Assembly: GCA_002050435.1 (NCBI GenBank)
Contig: MWYV01000031.1
Location: 34,513 to 98,512 of the forward strand
Reading direction: 5' to 3'
Length of the DNA stretch: 64,000 bases
DNA from: Chitinophagales bacterium 33-2
GTDB lineage: Bacteria > Bacteroidota > Bacteroidia > Chitinophagales > Chitinophagaceae
The position numbers and the translations under genes are program-made. This document shows, in pieces, positions 16,425 through 25,058 of the stretch; within the stretch, counting starts at the first letter, position 1, and the number at the start of each line of letters is the position of its first letter. The notes beneath the pieces were generated by a model, which was not told where the DNA came from, ran no database searches, and saw only the letters and a program-made list of their open reading frames with translations.

Positions 16425-17681
16425 ATGGAAATTCTCTTAAGGCAAGCACGCATAATTGATCCCTCCTCGCCTTTTCATCTTCAGACAAAAGATATTCTCA
16501 TTAGCAATGGATCCATTAAAGAGATCGGGTCAATCCAATCCCCTTCCGCACACATCATCGAAATCGAAGACCTTTCTGTTTCTCCTGGGTGGACCGATGT
16601 TTTTGCCCATTTCTGCGACCCGGGATTTGAATTCCGCGAAACGCTTGAAACGGGTGCCACCGGCGCAGCAAAAGGCGGTTTTACCGATGTAATGGTCATT
16701 CCCAATACAGCGCCTGTGATCCATAATAAATCAGGTGTGGAATACATTGTTCAAAGAAGTAAAACGCTTCCGGTGCACATTCATCCCATTGGTGCCGTTA
16801 CAAAGAACAATGAAGGAAAAGAACTGGCTGAAATGTATGATATGCATGCCAGCGGTGCGGTGGCTTTTGGTGATGGATTGGCCACCATACAATCTGCCGG
16901 ACTATTATTGAAAGCTTTACAATATCTGAAGGCCATTGACAAACCACTGATCCAGGTGCCGGATGATCTGTCCATCAGCGCTACAGGTTTGATGAATGAA
17001 GGCATTCTTTCCACGCGTTTAGGGTTGCCCGGCAAACCCGATATTGCGGAGGAACTAATGGTACGCAGAGATATTGAACTTGCAAAATATACCGGTTCTA
17101 AAATTCATATTACGGGCATTTCCACGGCCCAGTCAGTAGCCATGGTGCGCCAGGCAAAAAAAGAGGGGTTGAACGTAACGGCTTCAGTAACACCTTACCA
17201 CCTGTATTTTTCAGATGAAAACCTGAAAGAATATGATACCAATCTTAAAGTCAATCCGCCGCTAAGAACGATTCACGACAGGGATGCACTCAGGGCTGGT
17301 GTAATGGACGGAACCATAGACTGCCTTGCCACGCACCACCTTCCGCATGATTCCGATCATAAAGTGGTTGAATTTGAATATGCCAATTATGGAATGACCG
17401 GACTGGAAACCGCATTTGCAGCGCTGCTTTCATCTATTCCGGGAATTGATCCTGCAAGATTGATCCTTTTCCTGTCACTCAATCCGAGAAAGATCTTTGG
17501 CCTTCCGGCAGCAACGATTCACATCAACCAACCTGCTTCTTTAAGTCTGTTTAATATGACCCTGAATTGGACCGTTGGCGCATCCGTTTCTAAGTCTGAC
17601 AATACCCCATTTACAGGCATGGAACTTACCGGAAAACCTTTAGGTATAATTAATAAAGACCAGCTATTTTTGAACGATTAA
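16425..17681 (+). CDS. dihydroorotase-like protein, probably catalytically inactive
   Basis: The 418-residue protein aligns along its length with type I dihydroorotases (pyrimidine biosynthesis step 3), but its active-site positions are changed. The HxH motif reads FAH (60-62), the substrate Arg that follows is Cys64, the HCED segment reads VPDD (178-181), the His before VST is Gly231, TPHH reads TPYH (256-259), and TDHAPH reads THHLPH (303-308), losing the catalytic Asp. The PNT substrate loop (93-95) and DP at 65-66 remain. Known non-catalytic homologues (PyrC') act as structural partners of aspartate carbamoyltransferase, and pyrB is in this window. I infer a pseudoenzyme. Automatic pipelines would name it pyrC. 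Confidence 0.8.
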   Translation: MEILLRQARIIDPSSPFHLQTKDILISNGSIKEIGSIQSPSAHIIEIEDLSVSPGWTDVFAHFCDPGFEFRETLETGATGAAKGGFTDVMVIPNTAPVIHNKSGVEYIVQRSKTLPVHIHPIGAVTKNNEGKELAEMYDMHASGAVAFGDGLATIQSAGLLLKALQYLKAIDKPLIQVPDDLSISATGLMNEGILSTRLGLPGKPDIAEELMVRRDIELAKYTGSKIHITGISTAQSVAMVRQAKKEGLNVTASVTPYHLYFSDENLKEYDTNLKVNPPLRTIHDRDALRAGVMDGTIDCLATHHLPHDSDHKVVEFEYANYGMTGLETAFAALLSSIPGIDPARLILFLSLNPRKIFGLPAATIHINQPASLSLFNMTLNWTVGASVSKSDNTPFTGMELTGKPLGIINKDQLFLND

Positions 17682-17690
17682 AATTTTACT

Positions 17691-18248
17691 ATGCAACAGG
17701 AAACCAAAACTGCGCATGCCATTAAATGGGGGGTCATTATCGGACTTGTTTATTCTGTAATGCTTTTTTTAAGATACAGCATGGGTGCATCTAACCCGAT
17801 TATGCTTGGCCTCTGGACCTTTGTTGGATACATCACCGTCCTGGTATTGATGCTTATATGTGGTTTTCAGCTGAGGAAAAAAAATGGAGGCTTTATTGAA
17901 TTCAGGGAAATTTTCAAATACCTTTTTATTTCCGTTTTGATCTTTGAAGGTTTTTATGCTGCTTTTAATTTTATCTACCTGACCTATGTTGATCCGCAAT
18001 TTTTTGTAAAACTGAAAGAAGCCACCGAAAACCTGATGCTGCAAAGCAATGAATCACAGGAAAGGATCGACCAGTTACTGGAAAAAATGGATACCGATGC
18101 AGCCTCCAATACCAATGTATTAAATGTCTTGAAATCTTACCTGGTATCCATTGCCATCAGTGGCGTTTTTGCTCTTATCTTTTCACTGATCATCAAAAAG
18201 AATAAAGATCCTTTTCATAAAGAACAGGAAACATTTCTTCAATCTTAA
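17691..18248 (+). CDS. DUF4199 family membrane protein
   Basis: The 185-residue protein has four likely membrane helices (about 12-28, 37-58, 75-97 and 148-167), with a polar, helical loop between helices 3 and 4 rich in Glu and Gln (ATENLMLQSNESQERIDQLL). This layout and the FIEFREIFKYLF segment fit DUF4199, a Bacteroidota membrane family of unknown function. It starts 9 nt after the dihydroorotase-like gene and ends 3 nt before a GT2 glycosyltransferase, so it belongs to the same transcript. This neighbour order is common in Bacteroidota as I recall it; the function remains unknown. Confidence 0.78.
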   Translation: MQQETKTAHAIKWGVIIGLVYSVMLFLRYSMGASNPIMLGLWTFVGYITVLVLMLICGFQLRKKNGGFIEFREIFKYLFISVLIFEGFYAAFNFIYLTYVDPQFFVKLKEATENLMLQSNESQERIDQLLEKMDTDAASNTNVLNVLKSYLVSIAISGVFALIFSLIIKKNKDPFHKEQETFLQS

Positions 18249-18251
18249 TTT

Positions 18252-19193
18252 ATGGATCTATCAATTATTGTCCCTTTAAAAGATGAAGAAGAATCGCTTC
18301 CTGAACTGGCCGCCTGGATTAGGCAGGTATGTCTCGACAACCAGTTTTCCTATGAAGTGATCATGATTGACGACGGAAGCAGGGACGCTTCATGGCAGGT
18401 GATTGAATCGCTCAATGCTGGCGATCCCAGTATAAAAGGAATAAAATTCCAAAGGAATTATGGTAAATCAGCTGCTTTAAATGAAGGATTTAAAGCAGCG
18501 CAGGGTGATGTTGTAATTACGATGGATGCCGATTTACAGGACAGTCCGGATGAAATCCCAGGTTTAAGAAAAATGATCATTGAAGATAAATATGACCTCG
18601 TGAGCGGCTGGAAAAAAAAGCGCTTCGACAATACGCTCACCAAAAACATTCCCTCAAAATTTTTTAATGCGGTTACAAGCAAGGTGTCGGACATCAGGCT
18701 GCATGATTTTAATTGCGGTTTGAAAGCCTACAGGAAAAATGTGGTAAAAAGCGTTGAGGTTTATGGCGAAATGCACCGCTACATTCCCGTGATTGCCAAA
18801 TGGGCGGGGTTTAAAAAGATCGGTGAAAAAGTAGTGGAACACCGGGCAAGGAAATATGGCGTGACCAAATTCGGTTGGGAAAGATTTGTCAATGGATTTC
18901 TTGACCTGATGTCTATAACCTTTGTTGGAAAATTTTCAAAAAGGCCCATGCATTTTTTCGGATTGTGGGGCACTTTATTTTTTATTGCAGGTTTAAGTAT
19001 TACACTTTACCTGGTCATTGCAAAATTTTTAAATACTGATGTTGCACTGACCAACCGTCCCGGATTTTTCCTTGCGCTTACTGCACTGATCATTGGTATG
19101 CAGCTTTTTCTTGCAGGATTTATTTCTGAACTGATTGCGCGAAATGCTTCTGGAAGAAATTCCTATCTCATTGAAGATAAAATTGGCTTGTAA
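18252..19193 (+). CDS. GT2 glycosyltransferase, polyprenyl-phosphate sugar transferase type
   Basis: The 313-residue enzyme has an N-terminal GT-A domain with the nucleotide-binding start LSIIVPLKDEEESLPEL, the IDDGS motif (about 38-42), and the metal-binding MDADLQDSP (about 93-101). Two C-terminal membrane helices (about 235-256 and 270-292) follow. The overall form matches DPM1/ArnC-like enzymes that transfer sugars to undecaprenyl phosphate. The stop is immediately followed by the ATG of a second glycosyltransferase. Position upstream of GDP-heptose genes suggests a role in the same surface glycan, by inference. Confidence 0.88.
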   Translation: MDLSIIVPLKDEEESLPELAAWIRQVCLDNQFSYEVIMIDDGSRDASWQVIESLNAGDPSIKGIKFQRNYGKSAALNEGFKAAQGDVVITMDADLQDSPDEIPGLRKMIIEDKYDLVSGWKKKRFDNTLTKNIPSKFFNAVTSKVSDIRLHDFNCGLKAYRKNVVKSVEVYGEMHRYIPVIAKWAGFKKIGEKVVEHRARKYGVTKFGWERFVNGFLDLMSITFVGKFSKRPMHFFGLWGTLFFIAGLSITLYLVIAKFLNTDVALTNRPGFFLALTALIIGMQLFLAGFISELIARNASGRNSYLIEDKIGL

Positions 19194-20336
19194 ATGAAAC
19201 AGGTGCTGATCATAGGACCTGCTCATCCCCTGCGCGGCGGACTTGCCAGTTTCAATCAGCGGCTTGCGGAAGCATTCAATCACCAGGGAGATAGCTGTTC
19301 CATCATCTCATTTTCGCTGCAATACCCTTCGTTCCTCTTTCCCGGTACTTCACAATATTCTGCTGATCCTGCACCAGAACACCTCACCATTCACTCCATC
19401 ATCAATTCCGTGAATCCACTGAACTGGCTGATGGTGGGAAAACGCCTGGCAAAATGGAAACCTGACCTTATCATCGTTCGTTTCTGGCTTCCCTTTATGG
19501 GGCCTGCGCTTGGAACCATTTTAAGACGTGTCAAAAAAAACAAACATACCAGGATAATTTGTATTGCAGACAATGTGATCCCACATGAAAAAAGACCGGG
19601 TGATGCTGCCTTCACAAAGTATTTTTTAAACTCCTGCGATGCTTTTATTACCATGAGCGAAAAAGTAATGCTGGACCTTAAAACTTTTGAAAATAACAAG
19701 CCATCGCAGATCGTAGCGCACCCCTTGTACGATAATTTTGGCGAGCCTGTAAATAAAAACTACGCAAGGGAAAAACTGGCATTGAATAAAGAAGACAGGA
19801 TCATTCTTTTCTTTGGTTTCATTCGTCAATATAAAGGGCTTGACCTGCTCATTCGTGCAATGGCAGATCCTGCCATTAAAAAGACCAACATCAAATTGCT
19901 GGTTGCAGGCGAATTTTATGAAGATCAGAAATCTTATGCGGATCTGATCAGGGAACATGAGCTGGAAAAGTCTGTTTTACTGCACACCCATTTTATCCCG
20001 GATAACGAAGTAAAATATTATCTCTGTGCAGCCGATTGCGTGGTCCAGCCCTACCGGAATGCCACCCAAAGTGGTGTGACACCGCTTGCATATCATTTTG
20101 AAAAACCCATGATCGTTTCCAACGTCGGAGGCCTGCCCGCACTGGTGCCCCATGAAAAAGTAGGATTGGTTTGTGTACCTGAACCGCCAGCCATTGCCGC
20201 TTCCATCCTGAGGTTCTACCAGTTAGGTGAAGCTCATTTTCTTCCTTATTTGCAGGAAGAAAAAAAGAAATACAGCTGGTCTAAACTGGTTGAAGCCATT
20301 GAATCGCTGGCAGACCAGGTAAAAAATGGTAATTGA
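19194..20336 (+). CDS. GT4-type glycosyltransferase
   Basis: The 380-residue protein has a GT-B fold: an N-terminal half beginning VLIIGPAHPLRGGLASFNQRL and a C-terminal half with the nucleotide-sugar binding region (ILFFGFIRQYKGLDLLIRA near 203-221). The signature ending in PYRNATQSGVTPLAYHFEKP near 285 includes the conserved donor-contact region. No membrane segments are present. It begins directly at the end of the GT2 gene. The donor may be the GDP-heptose made by the genes just downstream, but this is inferred from position only. Confidence 0.85.
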   Translation: MKQVLIIGPAHPLRGGLASFNQRLAEAFNHQGDSCSIISFSLQYPSFLFPGTSQYSADPAPEHLTIHSIINSVNPLNWLMVGKRLAKWKPDLIIVRFWLPFMGPALGTILRRVKKNKHTRIICIADNVIPHEKRPGDAAFTKYFLNSCDAFITMSEKVMLDLKTFENNKPSQIVAHPLYDNFGEPVNKNYAREKLALNKEDRIILFFGFIRQYKGLDLLIRAMADPAIKKTNIKLLVAGEFYEDQKSYADLIREHELEKSVLLHTHFIPDNEVKYYLCAADCVVQPYRNATQSGVTPLAYHFEKPMIVSNVGGLPALVPHEKVGLVCVPEPPAIAASILRFYQLGEAHFLPYLQEEKKKYSWSKLVEAIESLADQVKNGN

Positions 20337-20346
20337 TAAACCAGAA

Positions 20347-20376
20347 AGAACGTTCTGTCGATTGAGCGCGCTCAAT
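20347..20376. promoter_or_regulatory. two adjacent perfect palindromes before the heptose kinase gene
   Basis: AGAACGTTCT (20347-20356) and ATTGAGCGCGCTCAAT (20361-20376) lie 4 nt apart in the 100-nt gap between the GT4 gene and the heptose kinase gene. The second is followed by TTAATTA and could be a weak terminator, or both could be protein-binding sites. Confidence 0.3.
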
Positions 20377-20436
20377 TTAATTACCAATTACTAATTATTA
20401 ATTATTCTACATTAGCTCACCAAACAGTTTCCATTA

Positions 20437-21459
20437 ATGATCTATCGTAGCAAAGCACCTTTAAGAATTGGCCTCGCCGGCGGAGGCACTGATGTGAGTC
20501 CATACAGTGATCTCTATGGTGGTGCGATATTAAATGCCACCATTTCACTTAACGCCTATGCTACCATTGAACCCGCTGAAGGGCATACAATCACGCTTGA
20601 GACCAATGACAGGAATGAAAAACAGGAGTATGCTCTTTTAGAATCCTTACCACTTGACGGCAAACTGGACCTGTTGAAAGGGGTTTACAATTGTATCACC
20701 CGTGACCATGGTAAAATAAATAAAGGTTTTAAGCTCTCTACATTTGTTGATGCGCCTGCAGGTTCCGGACTTGGCACATCTTCTACCCTTGTGGTTGCCA
20801 TTATTGGAGCTTTTGCTGAAATGATGCGACTGCCGCTTGGGGAATATGATATTGCGCACTATGCATTTGAAGTAGAAAGGAAATACCTCAACCTCGCAGG
20901 TGGAAAGCAGGACCAATATGCAGCAACTTTTGGAGGTGTGAATTTCATGGAGTTTTATGGGGATGATAAAGTGATCGTAAATCCTTTAAGAATTAAACAG
21001 CAGTACCTGTTTGAACTTGAAAATAACCTGGTATTGTACTATACTTCAACAAGCAGAGAATCGGCGCGGATCATCGAACAGCAATCAGCCAACGTAGTTT
21101 CCAAACAGGAAGCTTCCATTGAAGCCATGCACCAGCTGAAGCAGCAATCACAAATGATGAAGGAAGCTTTGTTAAAAGGAAAGCTGAATGAATTTGGTGA
21201 AATTCTGGATTACGGTTACCAGCAAAAAAGAAAAATGGCCGCAGGGATTTCCAATCCGTTGATGGAAGAAATTTATGAAACCGCGAAATCTTCAGGTGCA
21301 ACTGGTGGAAAAATATCAGGAGCGGGCGGCGGTGGCTTCATGATCTTCTATTGCCCTGGTACAACAAAATACAACGTGATCAAAAGCCTTCAGAAATTTG
21401 GTGGCGTACACAGAAATTATGCTTTTGTGGAACATGGTTTGAAAACATGGACCATTTAA
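20437..21459 (+). CDS. hddA: D-glycero-alpha-D-manno-heptose 7-phosphate kinase
   Basis: This 340-residue GHMP kinase phosphorylates C1 of heptose 7-phosphate on the route to GDP-heptose. Motif 1 is the start RSKAPLRIGLAGGGTDV, motif 2 is the ATP-binding PAGSGLGTSSTL (about 107-118), and motif 3 is KISGAGGGGFM (about 289-299), all typical of the HddA/fucokinase subgroup. GmhA and the HddC-GmhB fusion follow on the same strand with 9-nt and 4-nt gaps, so the complete pathway is encoded in one unit. HddA (alpha product) distinguishes this from the ADP-heptose route, which uses HldE. Confidence 0.9.
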   Translation: MIYRSKAPLRIGLAGGGTDVSPYSDLYGGAILNATISLNAYATIEPAEGHTITLETNDRNEKQEYALLESLPLDGKLDLLKGVYNCITRDHGKINKGFKLSTFVDAPAGSGLGTSSTLVVAIIGAFAEMMRLPLGEYDIAHYAFEVERKYLNLAGGKQDQYAATFGGVNFMEFYGDDKVIVNPLRIKQQYLFELENNLVLYYTSTSRESARIIEQQSANVVSKQEASIEAMHQLKQQSQMMKEALLKGKLNEFGEILDYGYQQKRKMAAGISNPLMEEIYETAKSSGATGGKISGAGGGGFMIFYCPGTTKYNVIKSLQKFGGVHRNYAFVEHGLKTWTI

Positions 21460-21468
21460 TAAAATCAA

Positions 21469-22041
21469 ATGGAAAAGATCAGGTCAATTATTAATGCCTC
21501 GGTGAAAGTAAAGCAGGATATTCTGCAGAATACGAAATTGCTGGAAACAGTGACCAGTGTAACAGAAACAATTGTGGCAGCTTTAAAAAAAGGAAACAGG
21601 ATCTACTTCTGCGGAAATGGTGGCAGCGCTGCGGATGCACAACACCTTGCAGCAGAATTTTCAGGAAGATTTTATGTGGATCGCAAAGCCCTTCCGGCAG
21701 AAGCACTGCATTGCAATACATCCTATTTAACTGCTGTTGCCAACGATTACGGTTACGATCTGGTTTATGCAAGACTGATCGAAGGTATTGGCAACAGTGG
21801 TGATGTGTTGATAGGTTTATCTACATCAGGCAATTCATCAAACATCATTAAAGCGTTTGAAACAGCCAGGGAAAAAAATATACACACTGTTGGTTTCACA
21901 GGTAGCAGTGGTGGTAAAATGAAAGGGCTTTCCGATCATCTGCTGAATGTTCCTTCAGACGATACACCAAGAATACAGGAAAGTCATATTATGCTCGGAC
22001 ATATCATTTGCCAGCTGGTGGAAGAAAATTATTTTAGTTAG
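21469..22041 (+). CDS. gmhA: phosphoheptose isomerase
   Basis: GmhA converts sedoheptulose 7-phosphate to D-glycero-D-manno-heptose 7-phosphate, the first committed step of heptose synthesis. The 190-residue SIS-domain protein carries CGNGGSAADAQHLAAEF (about 48-64) and the GLSTSGNSSNI phosphate loop (about 118-128), followed by a C-terminal helix with the conserved QESHIMLGH that supplies the catalytic His. Length is typical. It is embedded between the kinase gene and the nucleotidyltransferase-phosphatase fusion. Confidence 0.93.
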   Translation: MEKIRSIINASVKVKQDILQNTKLLETVTSVTETIVAALKKGNRIYFCGNGGSAADAQHLAAEFSGRFYVDRKALPAEALHCNTSYLTAVANDYGYDLVYARLIEGIGNSGDVLIGLSTSGNSSNIIKAFETAREKNIHTVGFTGSSGGKMKGLSDHLLNVPSDDTPRIQESHIMLGHIICQLVEENYFS

Positions 22042-22045
22042 CAAC

Positions 22046-23317
22046 ATGAATCAGGGGTCAAAAGAAAAATTATTGTACAGGGAATGTATCATTCTTGCAG
22101 GTGGCCTGGGAACAAGATTGCGTGATGTAGTTCCTGGTCTTCCAAAATGCCTTGCACCGGTTGCAGGAAAACCATTTCTTGCTTATGTGATTAATAGTTT
22201 AAGAATGCAGGGCGTTCAAAAATTTATTTTTTCTCTTGGCTTCATGTCCGAAGCGGTTCTCGAATACATAGATAAGGACTATCCAACACTTCAATATGAT
22301 TATGTAATTGAAACAACACCGTTAGGTACCGGCGGTGCCATTCACCTTGCTTTGTCAAAAGCAACCACAGAAAATGTGGTGATCACCAATGGTGATACGT
22401 TGTACAAAGTAAACCTTGATGAAGCTTTTCATTTGCACCTGGATAAAAATGCTGCTGCTACCCTGTTGTTAAAACCCATGCAGGATTTCGATCGTTATGG
22501 AGTAGTGGAAGTGGATCCGGAAAATAAAATTCAGTCTTTCCAGGAAAAAAAATATTACACTGCAGGACACATAAATGGAGGCATGTATATTTTAAACAAG
22601 CATTCATTTCTTGAAAGAACTGGACCCGGAAAATTTTCATTTGAAAAAGATTTCCTGGAAGCACATTATAATGAAGGCATTTTTTGCGGACTGATTCAGG
22701 ATGGTTATTTCATAGACATTGGCATTCCGGAAGATTTTGCAAGGGCTGGAAAAGACCTGGAAAAAAAACCATTGGATCTTTCATCAATAGACCGGTCATG
22801 GACGCTTTTTCTTGACCGCGATGGCGTGATCAATGAAGAAAAACTTGGCCATTATATTTTGCACTGGAACGAATTTATCTTCAGTAAGGGTGTCCTCGAT
22901 GTGTTTAAAAAGTTAAATGAGCGTTTTGGAAAGATCATCGTGGTGAGTAACCAGCGCGGCGTGGGAAAAGGATTAATGGATGAAGCCGCCCTGCAGTCTA
23001 TACACCTGGAAATGCAAAGGGAAGTGGAGATCGTAGGGGCAGGGATTGAAAAAATTTATTATTGTACGGATACGCAGGACACCAGTTTTTTCAGAAAACC
23101 CAATCCGGGAATGGCTTTTCTAGCCTTAAAAGATTTTACGGACATCGATCCTGCCCGTTGCGTAATGGTGGGAAATAAACCCGGTGATATGAAATTTGGA
23201 AGGGCTGCCGGTTTCCATACCGTCTTTGTTACCACAACAAATCCCGAACAGGAATTTCCTCATCCTGACATAGATGCGCACTTTCCTTCCCTCCCCGCAT
23301 TTGCTCAAACCCTTTAA
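22046..23317 (+). CDS. fused heptose-1-P guanylyltransferase / heptose bisphosphate phosphatase
   Basis: A 423-residue fusion of two pathway steps. Residues 1 to about 235 form a sugar nucleotidyltransferase (GGLGTRL at 19-25, PKCLAPV, ITNGDTLYKV, GTGGAI), matching HddC. From about 250 a HAD phosphatase follows with FLDRDGVINEE (nucleophile Asp), VVSNQRGVGKG and KPGDMKFGRAAG, matching GmhB. The zinc-binding CxHx(n)CxC loop of classical GmhB is absent; only YYCTDTQDTSFFRKP occurs there. The frame is open upstream to 21947 inside gmhA, but the ATG at 22046, 4 nt after the gmhA stop, gives the canonical domain start. The fusion should channel 1,7-bisphosphate to GDP-heptose. Confidence 0.88.
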   Translation: MNQGSKEKLLYRECIILAGGLGTRLRDVVPGLPKCLAPVAGKPFLAYVINSLRMQGVQKFIFSLGFMSEAVLEYIDKDYPTLQYDYVIETTPLGTGGAIHLALSKATTENVVITNGDTLYKVNLDEAFHLHLDKNAAATLLLKPMQDFDRYGVVEVDPENKIQSFQEKKYYTAGHINGGMYILNKHSFLERTGPGKFSFEKDFLEAHYNEGIFCGLIQDGYFIDIGIPEDFARAGKDLEKKPLDLSSIDRSWTLFLDRDGVINEEKLGHYILHWNEFIFSKGVLDVFKKLNERFGKIIVVSNQRGVGKGLMDEAALQSIHLEMQREVEIVGAGIEKIYYCTDTQDTSFFRKPNPGMAFLALKDFTDIDPARCVMVGNKPGDMKFGRAAGFHTVFVTTTNPEQEFPHPDIDAHFPSLPAFAQTL

Positions 23318-23375
23318 TCTTAGGATAATTTTTGATTTTTTTGTACGTTCTTAGCAAGGACTAAAGGTATCCACT

Positions 23376-24356
23376 TTGAAAAAGCCTCTTTTATTTCTTT
23401 TTTTATTGATCATGGTTTCCACGGCATTTGCTCAGGTTTCAAAGATCAGCACCGCTGACCTCAGGATCCTGAGCAAAAAAGAAGATTCATTAAAAGCCAT
23501 GATCAAAAATTCTTTTCTCGACAGTTTAACTGCAGGAAGGATGCGGACCGATAGCTCATTTATTAAAACTTTTGTGCGCAGTCTGCAAATAAAAAATTCA
23601 TTTTATTATCCTTTTGATTCAGTAAGAGGCCTGTCGAAGATCTATGCTCCTGACAGTACTTTTAAGATCTTTACCTGGCACCTTGATTTTGATGGTTCCT
23701 ACATCCGCCAGCGAGGTGCGATTCAATTTAAAACGGCTGATGGATCGCTTAAACTCGTTCCGCTGCGTGATTATTCTGAGTTTGCAGAAAACGCTCTGGA
23801 TTCAGTAAGAAATAAAGACACCTGGATCGGTGCGGTGTACTATAACATGATCAAAACCACGCACCAGGGAAAGAATTATTATACACTGTTCGGATACGAT
23901 GCCAATACCCCCAGGAGTAATAAAAAATGGATTGAAGTGCTCACATTTGATCAAAGAAACATGCCTGTTTTTGGTGGTTCTTTTTTTAGCTTTGAAAAAG
24001 ACAGTATAAAAAGAGCTACCCAGTTCCGTTACAGTATTGAATATAAAAAAGATGCTTCGACCATGCTCAATTTCGATGAAGAGCTGGGACTCATACTTAT
24101 AGATTATCTCGTTTCCGAGAACGATGAACCTGAAAGTCCTTGGACCTTTGTTCCTGCCGGCGACTATGAAGGTTTTAAATGGGTGAATGGAAAATGGCTG
24201 CACATCAATAAAGTTTTTGACCAGGCCTTGCAGGATGGCCAATTCCCGATGCCGGATCCGCTGCGCGACAACCAGGGAAATGATAATGAACAAAAACTGA
24301 TGGAGCGTTCTGAAAAGAACAAAGCAAAAGGCAATAAAGGCAAAGGAAATCAATAG
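23376..24356 (+). CDS. secreted protein of unknown function
   Basis: The 326-residue product starts at TTG (23376) with a signal peptide (KKPLLFLFLLIMVSTAFAQ). The body contains several Tyr/Trp-rich beta-like segments (FKIFTWHLDFDGSYIRQRGAIQF, about 99-121) and an acid-rich middle, and ends in a low-complexity Lys/Gly/Asn tail (NKAKGNKGKGNQ). No enzymatic motif was recognised. It is preceded by a 58-nt gap after the heptose genes, so it may be a separate transcript, and it converges on the EVE-domain gene. Function unknown; a periplasmic or surface location is inferred. Confidence 0.72.
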   Translation: MKKPLLFLFLLIMVSTAFAQVSKISTADLRILSKKEDSLKAMIKNSFLDSLTAGRMRTDSSFIKTFVRSLQIKNSFYYPFDSVRGLSKIYAPDSTFKIFTWHLDFDGSYIRQRGAIQFKTADGSLKLVPLRDYSEFAENALDSVRNKDTWIGAVYYNMIKTTHQGKNYYTLFGYDANTPRSNKKWIEVLTFDQRNMPVFGGSFFSFEKDSIKRATQFRYSIEYKKDASTMLNFDEELGLILIDYLVSENDEPESPWTFVPAGDYEGFKWVNGKWLHINKVFDQALQDGQFPMPDPLRDNQGNDNEQKLMERSEKNKAKGNKGKGNQ

Positions 24357-24645
24357 CTTTTCCTCAAACCAACATCTTCCGATATATAACAGGTTGTGAC
24401 CAGCTTATTTTTTTGCAGCAAGAGCATATTCTTGTTTTGGGTGGTGAATAATTGCTGCTATCTGTATTGAGTTACAGCTCTTTCATTGTTAGCAATGATC
24501 ATTTGCGTCGGGAATAATTTCTTTGTTCAGATATTGCTGCATTTTCGAAAAGATAAAAAATACTGGGAGGTGTTTTATTTTTTTGGCAGTGTGGTGAGCA
24601 TTGGCGCCAACCTTAACTTCAAAATTCAGGACAAAGCATTAAACA

Positions 24646-25056
24646 TTATTTACTTAATTCAAGGATGGATTTCCATTCTGCTTCCAGAACGGGTTGAACC
24701 GAAAGCCTGCTTAATTTTAGTAGCGCCATCTTGCTGAGGGAAGTTTCCTGTTTCACCTGCTTCAAGCTTACAGGCTTTTTAAATTTTTTATACGGTTTTA
24801 ATTCCACAACTACCCAGGCTGCATCATCCGTTGTGGGATCCTGGTAGGCTTCTTTAACAACTTTGGCAATTCCGACAATTTCCAATCCTTCATTGGAATG
24901 ATAAAAAAATACCGGGTCGCCTTTTTTCATGGCACGCAAATGATTTCTTGCCGCATAATTTCTTACGCCATCCCAAACAGCAAGTCCTTCTTTTTCAAAC
25001 TGCTCCCAACTGTATTTAAAAGGTTCCGATTTTACAAGCCAGTATGCCATAAACAA
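24646..25056 (-). CDS. EVE domain-containing protein
   Basis: The 136-residue protein matches the EVE fold, a PUA-like domain that binds modified nucleotides in DNA or RNA. Diagnostic segments are YWLVKSEP near the N-terminus, WDGVRNYAARNHLRAMKKGD (about 29-48) and VFFYHSN (about 49-55). Stand-alone EVE proteins of this size (YTHDF-like/thymocyte nuclear protein family) are common housekeeping genes. A second ATG (25050) gives MAYWLVKSEP, the usual family start. The gene lies 2 nt downstream of the Fe-S protein gene, so co-transcription is likely. Confidence 0.88.
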   Translation of the reverse strand: MFMAYWLVKSEPFKYSWEQFEKEGLAVWDGVRNYAARNHLRAMKKGDPVFFYHSNEGLEIVGIAKVVKEAYQDPTTDDAAWVVVELKPYKKFKKPVSLKQVKQETSLSKMALLKLSRLSVQPVLEAEWKSILELSK

Positions 25057-25058
25057 AA

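Noticed and set aside
23802..24353. 183-residue antisense frame
   Set aside because: It lies entirely within the secreted-protein gene and has no homology-like pattern; an antisense shadow.
24486..24737. 83-residue plus-strand frame
   Set aside because: It overlaps the well-supported EVE gene on the other strand and has no recognisable domain or start context.
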